Positions 27,022-37,210 of a DNA stretch of 64,000 nucleotides are shown in pieces (the stretch's first letter is position 1; every line of letters begins with the position of its first letter). The notes under the pieces were generated by a model. The model saw only the letters and a program-made list of their open reading frames with translations. It was not told where the DNA came from and did no database searches. Both the position numbers and the translations under genes were made by a program. The stretch is from Marinomonas shanghaiensis (GTDB taxonomy: Bacteria; Pseudomonadota; Gammaproteobacteria; Pseudomonadales; Marinomonadaceae), in the NCBI RefSeq assembly GCF_003259175.1, contig NZ_QGOK01000011.1, positions 62,001 to 126,000 of the forward strand, written 5' to 3'.

Positions 27022-27456
27022 ATGAATGCTATTAAATACTTATCGGTTTTAGTGTTGCCTGTATTGTTGTTTGGTTGTGCTTCTGGTTCCCATGTGGTGA
27101 CAGGGCAGCAGATGCCAGAGCTTGAAGTGGATCAGGTAACGGTGTTTGAGCAAGCACCTGCGTTTGCCTACGAGGTGGTTGGGACTGTTTATGCGTCAAG
27201 CGACAATGGTTTTACAGAGGACTCTCGAAAAGAGAAGGCGACGCTTGAGCTGAGAGAGCAGGCTGCCAAAATTGGTGCGAATGGTGTTATTTTAGATGAA
27301 GTGACACAGTTGTCATTTAGACGTTTGGGGACTGGTGTTGGTATTAGTGCAGGCAGCGGCGGTGGTTTAGGAACGTCGATTGGTTCGAGTTTTTCCTTCC
27401 CGACAACAGAAGCTAAAGGAACAGCCATATATTATGAAACGGAGTCGGTTAAATAA
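27022..27456 (+). CDS. Predicted lipoprotein
   Basis: The N-terminus is a lipoprotein signal peptide with lipobox LLFGC (Cys about residue 19), so the product is probably anchored by lipid. The mature part has AFAYEVVGTVYASS and LREQAAKIGANGVILDEV, a pattern seen in small alpha/beta domains of YbjQ or DUF4156-like lipoproteins, then a Gly/Ser-rich stretch near residues 110-130. The ATG at 27022 is preferred over GTG at 27016 because of the GAGAGG spacing. It is a single gene. I do not recognise a specific function. Confidence 0.75.
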   Translation: MNAIKYLSVLVLPVLLFGCASGSHVVTGQQMPELEVDQVTVFEQAPAFAYEVVGTVYASSDNGFTEDSRKEKATLELREQAAKIGANGVILDEVTQLSFRRLGTGVGISAGSGGGLGTSIGSSFSFPTTEAKGTAIYYETESVK

Positions 27457-27583
27457 GTTCGCTATCTGGCGCTCTGGTGATGTTTTTTTAAATGCTCGAG
27501 ACGGTATTTTGTTGTTACTCTTGGTCCATATAAACGGATACACTTGCTCTTAGTGAGCATGGTAAATTGATTGAGAGAGTGTT

Positions 27584-28015
27584 ATGTCAGAGTCTGAAGA
27601 AAAGGCAAAGGGTCGTCTTACGACAAGAACCGTGGCTATGCCTGGAGATACGAATCCTGCGGGTGATATCTTTGGTGGTTGGGTGGTATCGCAAATGGAT
27701 ATCGCGGCAGGGATTTGCGCTGGGCAGAGGGCGCAGTCACGTGTTGTGACGGTGGCGCTTGATGGGATGAGTTTTATTCGGCCGGTCAAAGTGGGCGATA
27801 TTTTGGGTGTGTATACTCGCGTTGAGTCGGTTGGTCGTACCTCTATGAATATTCTTGTGGAAGCTTGGGTTCGTCGTGGTCGTATTGGGCGACGCGAAAA
27901 AGTGACAGAAGGGATGTTTAAGTTTGTGGCGATAGACGATACGGGGCGATCTACCCCTATTCCCAAAGAAGAGGATTTGCCTGATTACGTACTGCATGGT
28001 TTTGACGATCATTGA
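27584..28015 (+). CDS. yciA: Acyl-CoA thioesterase, YciA type
   Basis: The 143-residue hotdog-fold protein hydrolyses acyl-CoA esters. It shows the YciA signature TVAMPGDTNPAGDIFGGWVVSQMD in part, with the catalytic Asp in GWxxxxMD (about residues 33-40), followed by VALDGMSFIRPVKVGDIL and the basic VEAWVRR strand. A GAGAGAG ribosome site precedes the ATG. The gene is monocistronic, followed by a long hairpin. Confidence 0.93.
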   Translation: MSESEEKAKGRLTTRTVAMPGDTNPAGDIFGGWVVSQMDIAAGICAGQRAQSRVVTVALDGMSFIRPVKVGDILGVYTRVESVGRTSMNILVEAWVRRGRIGRREKVTEGMFKFVAIDDTGRSTPIPKEEDLPDYVLHGFDDH

Positions 28016-28039
28016 TCGTCATTCCAGTGCTCGACTTAT

Positions 28040-28073
28040 CGTGCTTATTAAAAAAGACTTTTTAGTAAGCACG
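28040..28073. terminator. Long hairpin after yciA
   Basis: CGTGCTTATTAAAAA pairs with TTTTTAGTAAGCACG (15 bp, one G-U) around a 4-nt loop. There is no T-run after it on +, so it may be a weak terminator or an RNA-stabilising 3' hairpin. Confidence 0.5.
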
Positions 28074-28149
28074 GGGTTGGGGTGAGCGATTCTAATGGCT
28101 GAAAGTTATGTTGCTGGCTCAAAGTGACCAGCTGAAAAGTTACAAGCAA

Positions 28150-28181
28150 AAAAAAGCGCTTACCGAAGTAAGCGCTTTTTT
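28150..28181 (-). terminator. Intrinsic terminator of tRNA-Leu(CAA)
   Basis: AAAAAAGCGCTTAC and GTAAGCGCTTTTTT pair perfectly around CGAA. On the minus strand it lies just past the tRNA 3' end with a T-run. Confidence 0.9.
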
Positions 28182-28186
28182 CATGT

Positions 28187-28271
28187 TGGTACCAGTAGGC
28201 GGACTCGAACCGCCACACCCGAAGGCAACGGATTTTGAATCCGTCGTGTCTACCAATTCCACCACACTGGC
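28187..28271 (-). tRNA. tRNA-Leu(CAA)
   Basis: An 85-nt class II tRNA with anticodon CAA in GGATTCAAAATCC, a long variable arm with loop CTTCGG, T-loop GGTTCGAGTCC and encoded CCA. The acceptor arms GCCAGTG and TACTGGT leave G-U pairs at positions 1-72 and 7-66, which is unusual at the end of the stem. Otherwise canonical. Confidence 0.93.
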
Positions 28272-28356
28272 CTTGAAAAAGGTGAAGAGTATTCTATGGT
28301 TTTTTATTGGGGTGTCAATCATTTAACGTAAAAAAATACATTTATTTTGTATTTAA

Positions 28357-29583
28357 TTAATTTATTGATCGGACGACGTCATCAGCCCATAGCATGGCGT
28401 CTAAAAAGGCTCTGTTGAGTGTTGTTCTTTCGGCCGGTGTCATTGATTGGATTTTGTTCCAGTCTTGATCTTCACAGCTCAACGTTTGTTTTAAATAGGA
28501 GCCTAGCTCCCCTGATTGTTTGAGAATGGCCGCCAGTAAACTTTTATCCAAAGCAATTTGTTCAAGCACGACGGACTTTTCTAAGTTGAAGACGGCATCA
28601 ATGCCTGACATCATGCCAACCATAAAGGCAGAGTCCGCAAGGGGTGACTTTTTGCTCTCTGCTAATAACTGACAGCAACGTCCACGAGTTAATAAGACTT
28701 TAAGCAAGGATTGCGGCTGTTTTGTTGAGGACGTAATGGTGATAAGTAGAGCCCATTTTTTTAACTGTACTAAGCCTAAAAAGATAATGGCTTCTTTGAT
28801 AGACGTCACGGTTTTAGATACGCCGCAAACCGGGCTGTTAAGAATCCGCAGCAATTGATATGACAGTTTGGGATTTTTAGCGACTAGGTCGGTCAATGCT
28901 TCAATGCTGATGTCTTTGTTCTGCAAGGCGTTAACTAACTCGATTGCACCGTGTGTGGCTGAATCGATTCTTTTGCCTTTGATGAGTTCAGGGCGTTGTA
29001 AAAAATAACCTTGAAACAAATCGAATCCCAACTGCTTGCAAAGCTCAAACATGGCAGCATCCTCTACTTTTTCTGCAAGCAAGATAAGCCCCCGAGACTT
29101 TAGTTCTGCAATTTGAGTAGCGAACTGAGCTGGCGGCGTGAGAAGTACGTCTATTTTTACGATAGAGACCCAAGGCAGTAATGCTTGGTAATTAGTGTCG
29201 AACTGATAGTCGTCTAGCGCGAATCGATAGCCTGCAGCTCGCCAATTTTTTAAGGCAGTAAAAAATTCAGGGGTCAGTTTTTGGCTCTCAAGGATTTCAA
29301 TGTAAACGGTGTCTGGATCGATAGGAAAAAAAGCGTCAGACAACATAAGTTCGGTTGTCATATTAATAAAAAAAGGTTTTCTGAGCTGAGATTCCAGTTT
29401 GGTGATGCCAATGCATAGGTTGACCAATACTTGGCTGGTTGCCGCTTCACCGTCAGAGATGTTGGCGCTTAGGGAGTCCTTTCCACGAAACAAAAGCTCA
29501 TACCCAAAAATTTCTTTTGTTTTTTTGAGTATCGGTTGTTGAGCCATCATTAAATCATCTAAGACCGTTGGGAATTCGATCAT
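28357..29583 (-). CDS. EAL-HDOD signalling protein (YuxH-like)
   Basis: I start the protein at the ATG at 29583 (AGAGAAG 6 bases upstream), giving 408 residues; the frame extends 57 codons further upstream into the tRNA-Ala promoter region without a better start. Residues 10-200 are an EAL-type domain and 210-400 an HDOD domain. The EAL motif reads YELLFRG and the DDFG-type motif reads LDDYQFD, so c-di-GMP hydrolysis is doubtful; such YuxH-family proteins are usually binding or regulatory proteins. HDOD is indicated by NPKLSYQLLRILNSP and SIKEAIIFLG. Confidence 0.88.
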   Translation of the reverse strand: MIEFPTVLDDLMMAQQPILKKTKEIFGYELLFRGKDSLSANISDGEAATSQVLVNLCIGITKLESQLRKPFFINMTTELMLSDAFFPIDPDTVYIEILESQKLTPEFFTALKNWRAAGYRFALDDYQFDTNYQALLPWVSIVKIDVLLTPPAQFATQIAELKSRGLILLAEKVEDAAMFELCKQLGFDLFQGYFLQRPELIKGKRIDSATHGAIELVNALQNKDISIEALTDLVAKNPKLSYQLLRILNSPVCGVSKTVTSIKEAIIFLGLVQLKKWALLITITSSTKQPQSLLKVLLTRGRCCQLLAESKKSPLADSAFMVGMMSGIDAVFNLEKSVVLEQIALDKSLLAAILKQSGELGSYLKQTLSCEDQDWNKIQSMTPAERTTLNRAFLDAMLWADDVVRSIN

Positions 29584-29744
29584 TGCGCTTCTCTTATTAT
29601 TAATGTTGGGTTTTAAAACGAGTGTTCTCACACTGTTAGAACAAGCACTTATAAAAACATAAACAGCTTGGCTATCACAACGTATAAAGTGTTCGATTTT
29701 GTGTGGTTGAGGTAAAAATATCCACAGGTGGGCTTGTAAAAAGG

Positions 29745-29773
29745 TTGACAGCATTGAAAAGCGCCCATAAAAT
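29745..29773 (+). promoter_or_regulatory. Strong sigma-70 promoter of tRNA-Ala genes
   Basis: TTGACA (29745-29750) and TAAAAT (29768-29773) are separated by 17 bp, a near-perfect consensus. The first tRNA-Ala begins 16 bp downstream. Confidence 0.88.
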
Positions 29774-29788
29774 CCTCGCCAGTTTTTA

Positions 29789-29864
<76 letters not shown>

Positions 29865-29935
29865 CTTATTGCTAAATAAGTGATCAATAAAAACATCACC
29901 CAGGACATTCTGTCCACTTACGCTACGCGTTTTGT

Positions 29936-30011
<76 letters not shown>

Positions 30012-30116
30012 GTTTCACTTATTATTTCTCCTATTCAGTCCTTCTTTTTTGCGGCATCCAAGGTTAGGCTTATCAGTATTTTTATTAAGTTCCTTTCTAG
30101 GGTCTAGGATTCGTGC

Positions 30117-33100
30117 ATGTTTCAACTTTACACAAGTAACCGTCTAGAGGATTTGGCCGTGTTGCTTGCGAAGATTTTGGCGATTTCTCCGCCAGAAAAT
30201 CCGTTTGATGACGAAGCTATCTTGGTGCAAAACCCCGGTATGGCGCAGTGGCTGAAGATGTTTTTGGCTGAATCTCACTCTATTGCGGCGGGTTTGGTGT
30301 TTCCTCTGCCTTCTACCTTTGTTTGGCAAACTTTTGCACACACGTTGGACGATATTCCGGCGCAAAGTGAGTTTAACAAACCTTTTTTGGTGTGGCGCTT
30401 GATGCGCTTGCTGGACTCTCGTCTTGGTGAACCAGCATTTCAAGCGCTCAGTTGGTATCTTGAAGAAGATGATACGCAAATCCGGCGCTTTCAGTTATGC
30501 AGCAGCATTGCTGATATTTACGATCAATATCTGGTTTATCGACCGGATTGGATCAAATCTTGGGAAGGTGGCGAGACACAAGATCCCACGCTGAAAGCTA
30601 TTTTTGAACAGCAACCATGGCAAGCGATTTTGTGGCGAGATCTGGTGGCTGATATCAGTCAGCAAGGAAACTCGCTTTATCATCGTGGCAATCTGATTGA
30701 AGCCTTGCATGACAAAACTCAATCCTCTGCACGACCGGCTGGTGTTCCAGAACGAATCTTTATTTTTGGTGTGTCTTCTTTACCGCCGAATACGCTTGAG
30801 TCGTTGCGTGTACTGGCCGCTTCGGGTTGGATCGATGTGCACTTGTTTTTGCAGAACCCTTGTCGTTTTTACTGGGGCGATGTGGTTGATAAACATTATT
30901 TAGGTCGAGCAATAAAACGCCAAACCCTCAAGCCTGGGCTGAGTACTGATACCTTACATTTGGATGCCAATCCTTTGCTGGCCAGTTGGGGGCGTTTGGG
31001 TCGAGACTACATTGCTCAGCTGCAAGAAATGGCCGACAACGAATTAGAAGTTTTTGAAGACTATCTGAGCGAGCAGTCGAGCGGTTTGCTGCAATGGGTT
31101 CAGCAAGATGTATTGACCCTAGAAAACCATGGAGCGAAACAAGAAAGAGACGCTACCATCGTATGCGCAGATTATCGCCATACGATCTCAACCCATGATC
31201 AAAGTATTCGTGTGCATCGCTGTCACAGTCCATTGCGGGAAGTGGAGGTTTTGCATGATCAGCTGTTGCAGATGTTCGAAAGTGATCCAACACTAACGCC
31301 AAAAGATATCATCGTCATGTTGCCCGACGTCAATACTTATAGCCCATTTGTTAAGGCCGTTTTTGGTGGACAGAAAAAGAGCGGGCAAATGCAGGGTAGA
31401 AAACACATTCCCTTTGCTTTGATCGACCAATCTGGTGGCATGGAAAACCCCATTGTGGATGCCTATTTGTATTTGCTCGGCTTAGGCGAAAGTCGTTTCA
31501 CCTTGTCTGAATTGATCAGCGTGTTAGAAGTTCCAGCTGTGTTGGCGCGCTTTGAATTGACCGCCGACGAGTTAGAGCGAATTCGCCAATGGTCGACAGA
31601 AGTCGGTATTCGTTGGGGATTGGATGGCAAAACCGCTCAGCAGCATGATCTGCCGATACAGGAATCGCACACTTGGCTGAATGGCGTGCGTCGAATGTTG
31701 TTGGGTTACGCCATGGGGCACGACTATATTTGGCAAGGCACCTTAAGCTATGGTGACGTGGAAGGTTTGGAAGCGTCTGTGGCGGGTAAATTGGCTGAGT
31801 TCTTGGTGGCCATCAATGATGCTCAAGCCAAGCTGATGGAATCGCTTGCTCCTAAAGAGTGGATTTCTACTTTGTATTATTTGGCGGATCGCTTTTTCTT
31901 GGTGGATGAAGACGATGCCTTTCAGGTCTTGTTAAGCAAGCAGCTCGACGTGCTGACCTTGCAATGGCAGCAAGCCCATTTTGATGCGCCATTGGACCAG
32001 CAAGTGATTCGCCAGTTGCTGTCGCCTTTGTTGCAAGAATCCCAAGGTGGTCAGCGCTTCTTAGCAGGACGAGTGAATTTTTGTACCTTGATGCCCATGC
32101 GTTCGGTGCCTTTTAAAGTCATCTGTGTATTAGGGTTAAACGAAGGGGATTATCCGCGCAGCGTGGCGCCGATGGGCTTTGACCTAATGGTTGGGCAATA
32201 TCGCAGCGGCGACCGAAGCCGACGGGAAGACGATAAATACTTGTTCCTTGAAGCGCTTATGTCGGCCCGAGATTGTTTCTATATCAGTTACGTTGGTCGC
32301 AGTATTCAGGACAATAGTGAGAAGAATCCGTCGATTTTAGTGAGTGAGTTGCTGGAATACATTGCGCAAAGTTGTGTGTTTGAAGGCGATCAAGCATTAG
32401 CGCCAGACGACGCACAGAAAGCCTTGTTAGAAAAGCTGATTCTTGAACATCCTTTGCAGCCATTTAATGCGGCATATTATTCGTCTAAGCCGTCTTTAGT
32501 AACCGATTCTCAGGCATTTGATAATCGCTTATACAGTTATGATGAACAATGGTTGCCGGCCTTGCTTAGCGTTCCTGTGGACGATACGCATTTCGAGTTT
32601 TCACCACTGGATGGTTTAGAGCAGCCAAGATTGGAGCTGGCGCTTGATGAGTTGTCGCGTTTTATTGGGCATCCGACACGTTACTTTACTCAGCGCCGAT
32701 TAAAAGCCTATTTGAGTATGCAAGAAGAGGAAGAACAAGAAGACGAGCCGTTCGCACTGGATGGCTTGGCGGGTTATCAGCTGCGCGAAGGTTTGTTGCA
32801 GGCCATGCTAAAAGGCGATGAAGATCAGTTCGTTGAGCGTTTGTCCTTGATGGGGGCTTTGCCCTATGGTGCGCTCGGTCGGTTGTCTTTGCAGCAAAGC
32901 CGAAATCAATGCCGGCAGTTGTTGTCTGTGTTGCAAGGTTATGCATTGGAAGAGTGTGAGCCAATTGAGGTGAATTTAACCCTTGGTAGTATTGTGCTGC
33001 AAGCGTGGTTGGATTTACCAACAGCCACAATGCGTTTGTCTTATCGCATTGGTGACTTATCTGCCCATCAAAAAATGCAGGCGTGGATTGAGCATTTGGC

Positions 33101-33515
33101 CTTGTGTGCCCAGGGTACGCCAAAGCAGCATCATCTTATTAATTTGTCGAAAACGGGCAAACTGTTGCAACACAGTTTTATCGTTATCCCGCCGAAGGAT
33201 GCTCAAGACTATCTCAACACTATGTTGGCGTTATTGCAGCAAGGCTTGTGTCAGCCAATTGCTTTGCCGGCCAAAAGCGCAGATGCATGGTGTAAAAGTT
33301 ATTGTTCCAATAAAGCGGCAGAAGACGCCGATGTGGCTTGGGAGCAAGCATTGAAACTCTATCAAGATAACAGCAGTGCTTTCACGCGTAGCGAGGTAGA
33401 TGATGCTTATTGGCAGCGTTATTTCCCCGACTTAAATCGCCAAAAGGAACAATTTGTCGCCTTGTGTGAGCAAATTTGGTTGCCCATGCATCGTCATTTG
33501 GAGGGAATGGAATGA
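30117..33515 (+). CDS. recC: RecBCD subunit RecC
   Basis: RecC holds the complex together and recognises Chi. The 1132-residue protein opens with MFQLYTSNRLEDLA and has the family string LVQNPGMAQWLKMFLAE and later RSVPFKVICVLGLNEGDYPR, the degenerate helicase-like region. Length is close to E. coli RecC (1122). Its stop overlaps the recB ATG (ATGA). The order recC-recB-recD without ptrA is usual outside the enterobacteria. Confidence 0.97.
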   Translation: MFQLYTSNRLEDLAVLLAKILAISPPENPFDDEAILVQNPGMAQWLKMFLAESHSIAAGLVFPLPSTFVWQTFAHTLDDIPAQSEFNKPFLVWRLMRLLDSRLGEPAFQALSWYLEEDDTQIRRFQLCSSIADIYDQYLVYRPDWIKSWEGGETQDPTLKAIFEQQPWQAILWRDLVADISQQGNSLYHRGNLIEALHDKTQSSARPAGVPERIFIFGVSSLPPNTLESLRVLAASGWIDVHLFLQNPCRFYWGDVVDKHYLGRAIKRQTLKPGLSTDTLHLDANPLLASWGRLGRDYIAQLQEMADNELEVFEDYLSEQSSGLLQWVQQDVLTLENHGAKQERDATIVCADYRHTISTHDQSIRVHRCHSPLREVEVLHDQLLQMFESDPTLTPKDIIVMLPDVNTYSPFVKAVFGGQKKSGQMQGRKHIPFALIDQSGGMENPIVDAYLYLLGLGESRFTLSELISVLEVPAVLARFELTADELERIRQWSTEVGIRWGLDGKTAQQHDLPIQESHTWLNGVRRMLLGYAMGHDYIWQGTLSYGDVEGLEASVAGKLAEFLVAINDAQAKLMESLAPKEWISTLYYLADRFFLVDEDDAFQVLLSKQLDVLTLQWQQAHFDAPLDQQVIRQLLSPLLQESQGGQRFLAGRVNFCTLMPMRSVPFKVICVLGLNEGDYPRSVAPMGFDLMVGQYRSGDRSRREDDKYLFLEALMSARDCFYISYVGRSIQDNSEKNPSILVSELLEYIAQSCVFEGDQALAPDDAQKALLEKLILEHPLQPFNAAYYSSKPSLVTDSQAFDNRLYSYDEQWLPALLSVPVDDTHFEFSPLDGLEQPRLELALDELSRFIGHPTRYFTQRRLKAYLSMQEEEEQEDEPFALDGLAGYQLREGLLQAMLKGDEDQFVERLSLMGALPYGALGRLSLQQSRNQCRQLLSVLQGYALEECEPIEVNLTLGSIVLQAWLDLPTATMRLSYRIGDLSAHQKMQAWIEHLALCAQGTPKQHHLINLSKTGKLLQHSFIVIPPKDAQDYLNTMLALLQQGLCQPIALPAKSADAWCKSYCSNKAAEDADVAWEQALKLYQDNSSAFTRSEVDDAYWQRYFPDLNRQKEQFVALCEQIWLPMHRHLEGME

Positions 33516-36500
33516 GTCTTTCTTCTGAGTCTGTTTCTGCGAATGCAGAAGCCCTGAACATGATTCCCGAACCACTAAACGCGTTAACTTTTCCCTTGTT
33601 TGGTAAACGTTTAATCGAAGCCAGCGCGGGCACAGGAAAAACCTACACCATTGCCAACTTGTATTTGCGCTTGTTGGTGCCAACGGGACCGTCTTTATCT
33701 GGAAATAGCGGTGATTTAGATAAACCTCTGACAGTTGACCAAATCTTGGTGGTGACCTTTACCGAAGCCGCCACCGCCGAGCTAAAAGCCCGTATTCGTG
33801 GACGCATACGAGCGGCGCGAAAAGCCTTATTGCAAGGCGAAAGCCGCGATGCCTTTCTGGCGGAGTGGCTGGCAAAAATGTCAGCCGAGCAACGCGCTGG
33901 CGCCATTGAAAAGCTGCTGTATGCGGAAAAGCAAATGGACGAAGCCGCGGTGTTTACCATTCATGGTTTTTGTCAGCGTATGTTGAGCCAGAACGCTTTT
34001 GAAAGTCGCATGTTGTTCCAGCAAACCATTGAGACCGACGAACTCGCGCCCTTGTCCATGGCGGTGAAAGACGTGTGGCGCAGTGTGTTTTATCCGATGG
34101 ACGACACCAAAGCCGCCTTGATTCAGCCGCTTTGGTCGAATCCAGAGGCTCTGCTGAAAGACTTATATTTACTGAACAATCAGCCCGACGCTAAAATCGT
34201 TGTGCCTGATTACGATTGGGAAAATGCCTTACATCAGGCGCAAGAAACCATGGTGGCGGTGCGCGCCATGTGGCTGGATCAATCGCAAGATATTATTGAT
34301 GCCCTTGAGCGTAGCGGCATTAAGCGTACTTTTTGGCGCAAAGATCCGTCGAAAGACATCGAGGCCATCACGCAGTGGGCGAATTCAACGCGTTTTGAGT
34401 TAGACAAGAGCCTTGAAAAATTTGATACCCAAGAGCATGCCAGTCGACTGAGCAAAGGCGGCGATTTGCCTGTGCACGCATTTTTTGGTTTGGTGCAAAC
34501 CTTGCGTGAAAGCTTCCCTGATGCGGGGCGATTAAAAGCGGTCTTGTTGACTCAGCTTTGGCAACAAACTCAAGAACGCATGAAACGCTGGAAGCGCAGT
34601 ACTCAATCGCTCACTTTTACCGATTTGCTAACCTCTCTTGATGTGGCGCTGACGCAAGACGAAGCGGGCAAGTTGGCGGAACGGATTCGTCATCTTTATC
34701 CCATTGCTCTGATCGATGAATTCCAAGACACGGATGCGGTGCAATATCGGATTTTTTCCACCATTTATGCGCCAGCGACGGTGGATCAAAATTCACTTGG
34801 TTTGATCATGATTGGCGATCCTAAACAAGCCATTTACGCTTTTCGTGGCGCGGATATTTACACCTATTTGGCGGCTAAGAGACGCGTCGATAGTGTGTAT
34901 TCTTTGACGACCAATTATCGTTCTTCGGCGGCGATGATTCAGTCGGTGAATGGACTTTTTACCACGCAAGCAGAACCCTTTCGCGTTACCGGGATTCCTT
35001 TTGTTGAAGTGCAAGATCGTGGCGTTGCCAGTGGTTTTTCTCGCCACGGTCATACGCAAGCCGCGTTGCAATTCTTGTATCAGCGCAGTGAGGAGCCCGT
35101 TTCTGCCAAAGAGTATCGTCAAACGATGGCGGAATCCTGTGCAGCGCACCTTCATGCGTTGTTACTGGAGGGGCAGCAAGGAGCGGCACTCATTGATGGC
35201 AAAGGCGTACGACCAAAAGACGTTGCCTTGTTGGTAACCAATTTTAGCCAAGCCAATGCCTTGAAAGATGCCCTGCGTCAGCGTGGCATCGCCAGTGTGT
35301 ATCTCAGTGACAAAGGCTCTGTGTTTGAAACCGTCGAAGCGCGAGAATTGTTGATCGTGCTGACGGCGATCTTATCCAATGGACAAGAAAGCAAGCTGCG
35401 CTCAGCCTTGGCGACCAGCTTGGTCGATTGGTCATTAGAAGACTTGGATACGCTCAATCACGACGATGTGGTCTATGAAAAATGGGCGCAAGCCTTCCGC
35501 GATTATCTGGCGCTTTGGGATAAGCAAGGTCTGTTGCCCATGCTGCGTGAATTTATGCAGGATGTCGCTTTGGCAGCCAATATGTTGAGCCATATTGGTG
35601 GCGAACGGCGTCTAACCGATTTCTTGCATTTAACCGAAAAGTTACAGCAGAAGTCTCTTGAATTGGACTCTAAAGAAGGGGTTTTGCGTTACCTCAGGTT
35701 GGCGATACAAAACCCGAATGGCAACAGTGACGAGCAAAAGATTCGCCTTGAAACCGATGCAGAATTGGTTCGAATTGTCACCATTCACAAAAGTAAGGGC
35801 TTGGAATACCCAATCGTCTATTTGCCTTTTGCTTTTACACCCTATCGAGACCAAGACAGTTCGGCTTTGTATCACGATGCACAACAGCAATTGTGGATCG
35901 CTATTGATCCTGATGAAGTACAAACCGAACAGCATAAAGAAGAGTTGTACGCGGCGGAAATTCGTTTGGCTTATGTGGCGTTAACCCGCTCCAAAGAAGC
36001 GTGTTTTATTGGCACCATGGACGTTGGCAAAGGCGCCAATAAGTCTCGTGGTGCTGTATCAGAGGTGCATCTTAGCGGTGTGGGTGCTTTGATTGGCGAA
36101 GGCGAGCCGCTAGAAGCCGGAGATTTATATCCTAGTATTGAGCGCCTCTGTGGACGTTATCAAGCTGGGCAAATGCAGCTATTGGCGTTGCCCGATGACC
36201 CGCCGCAACTACCGCGTTTCAAAATGGCACAAGCTGACTTGATCGAGCCTCATGTCCGAGATTTTACCGGACGAGTGGAGCGAGATTGGTGGGTGGGAAG
36301 TTATTCCTCGCTGGTGGTGGAAGACAAAGAACACCATGATGAAAGTATGCCGGGCTTGGATGAAATGACGCGTTTAGTTGATCCTCTATTAGATGAAATA
36401 GAGGTGTCTGAGCTTTCGCTTGAGCCAAAAAAGAGTCGTTTCACTTTTCCCAAAGGCGCAAAACCGGGCACTTTTTTGCATGACACTTTGGAAGGCAAAG

Positions 36501-37210
36501 CGCTGCATGACGTGTCGAGCAATCCTAGCTTTAAGGACTTATTAAAAACCAGTCACCATAAGTTAATGGCCGATTTTTATAAAAGACAAGGTTTCGATGA
36601 ATGGCAGGATGTATTGAGCGAATGGCTGCCAGACATAGTGAACACTGAGCTAATGACGGGAATGAGTTTGGGGAGTTTGACGCCCTCGGCTTGTCGTAAG
36701 GAGATGGAGTTTTTTATTCCGGTGACTGGCATGAATGCCTTGCAGTTAGACCGTATTTCCCGTGAGCACGATGCGGTGTCTCGGGTCGCGCCTATGATTC
36801 AGGATCGTCCGCTAAAAGGCATGTTAAAAGGCTTTATCGATTTGTTGTTCGAATATCAAGGTCGTTATTACGTGTTGGATTATAAGTCTAATTACTTGGG
36901 TGACGATTTTGCCGATTACGAGCCTGAGAAGCTGGTTCATGCGATTGCTGAGCACAGATACGATTTGCAATATCAGCTTTATACTTTGGCTTTGCATCGT
37001 TTGTTGAAGCAGCGTTTGCCGAATTATGATTATGAAAAACAGGTGGGTGGCGTTGTGTATTTATTCCTGCGAGGCATGCAGCCCCAGCAGCAAACTGGCA
37101 TTTTTCAAAGCCGTTTAACCCTTAAGCATGTTAACGCTTTAGACAAGCTGTTTAGTGGTGAAAGCGATCAGCCAGAAAATAACGAGGCGGTGCAATATGG
37201 ACTTTTCTAA
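33512..37210 (+). CDS. recB: RecBCD subunit RecB, helicase-nuclease
   Basis: RecB is the 3'-5' helicase and the nuclease of RecBCD. I start at the ATG at 33512, which overlaps the recC stop and follows GAGGGA; 1232 residues. Walker A is EASAGTGKT (36-44), motif II is LIDEFQDTD, and motif V/VI includes IHKSKGLEYP and YVALTRSK. The C-terminal nuclease has GFIDLLFEYQGRYYVLDYKSN in part (about residues 1108-1126) with the catalytic D and DYK. It overlaps recD by 14 bp. Confidence 0.97.
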   Translation: MSLSSESVSANAEALNMIPEPLNALTFPLFGKRLIEASAGTGKTYTIANLYLRLLVPTGPSLSGNSGDLDKPLTVDQILVVTFTEAATAELKARIRGRIRAARKALLQGESRDAFLAEWLAKMSAEQRAGAIEKLLYAEKQMDEAAVFTIHGFCQRMLSQNAFESRMLFQQTIETDELAPLSMAVKDVWRSVFYPMDDTKAALIQPLWSNPEALLKDLYLLNNQPDAKIVVPDYDWENALHQAQETMVAVRAMWLDQSQDIIDALERSGIKRTFWRKDPSKDIEAITQWANSTRFELDKSLEKFDTQEHASRLSKGGDLPVHAFFGLVQTLRESFPDAGRLKAVLLTQLWQQTQERMKRWKRSTQSLTFTDLLTSLDVALTQDEAGKLAERIRHLYPIALIDEFQDTDAVQYRIFSTIYAPATVDQNSLGLIMIGDPKQAIYAFRGADIYTYLAAKRRVDSVYSLTTNYRSSAAMIQSVNGLFTTQAEPFRVTGIPFVEVQDRGVASGFSRHGHTQAALQFLYQRSEEPVSAKEYRQTMAESCAAHLHALLLEGQQGAALIDGKGVRPKDVALLVTNFSQANALKDALRQRGIASVYLSDKGSVFETVEARELLIVLTAILSNGQESKLRSALATSLVDWSLEDLDTLNHDDVVYEKWAQAFRDYLALWDKQGLLPMLREFMQDVALAANMLSHIGGERRLTDFLHLTEKLQQKSLELDSKEGVLRYLRLAIQNPNGNSDEQKIRLETDAELVRIVTIHKSKGLEYPIVYLPFAFTPYRDQDSSALYHDAQQQLWIAIDPDEVQTEQHKEELYAAEIRLAYVALTRSKEACFIGTMDVGKGANKSRGAVSEVHLSGVGALIGEGEPLEAGDLYPSIERLCGRYQAGQMQLLALPDDPPQLPRFKMAQADLIEPHVRDFTGRVERDWWVGSYSSLVVEDKEHHDESMPGLDEMTRLVDPLLDEIEVSELSLEPKKSRFTFPKGAKPGTFLHDTLEGKALHDVSSNPSFKDLLKTSHHKLMADFYKRQGFDEWQDVLSEWLPDIVNTELMTGMSLGSLTPSACRKEMEFFIPVTGMNALQLDRISREHDAVSRVAPMIQDRPLKGMLKGFIDLLFEYQGRYYVLDYKSNYLGDDFADYEPEKLVHAIAEHRYDLQYQLYTLALHRLLKQRLPNYDYEKQVGGVVYLFLRGMQPQQQTGIFQSRLTLKHVNALDKLFSGESDQPENNEAVQYGLF

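Noticed and set aside
29584..29754. 57-codon N-terminal extension of the EAL-HDOD gene
   Set aside because: It runs toward the divergent tRNA-Ala promoter, lacks conservation-like features and the ATG at 29583 has a good ribosome site.
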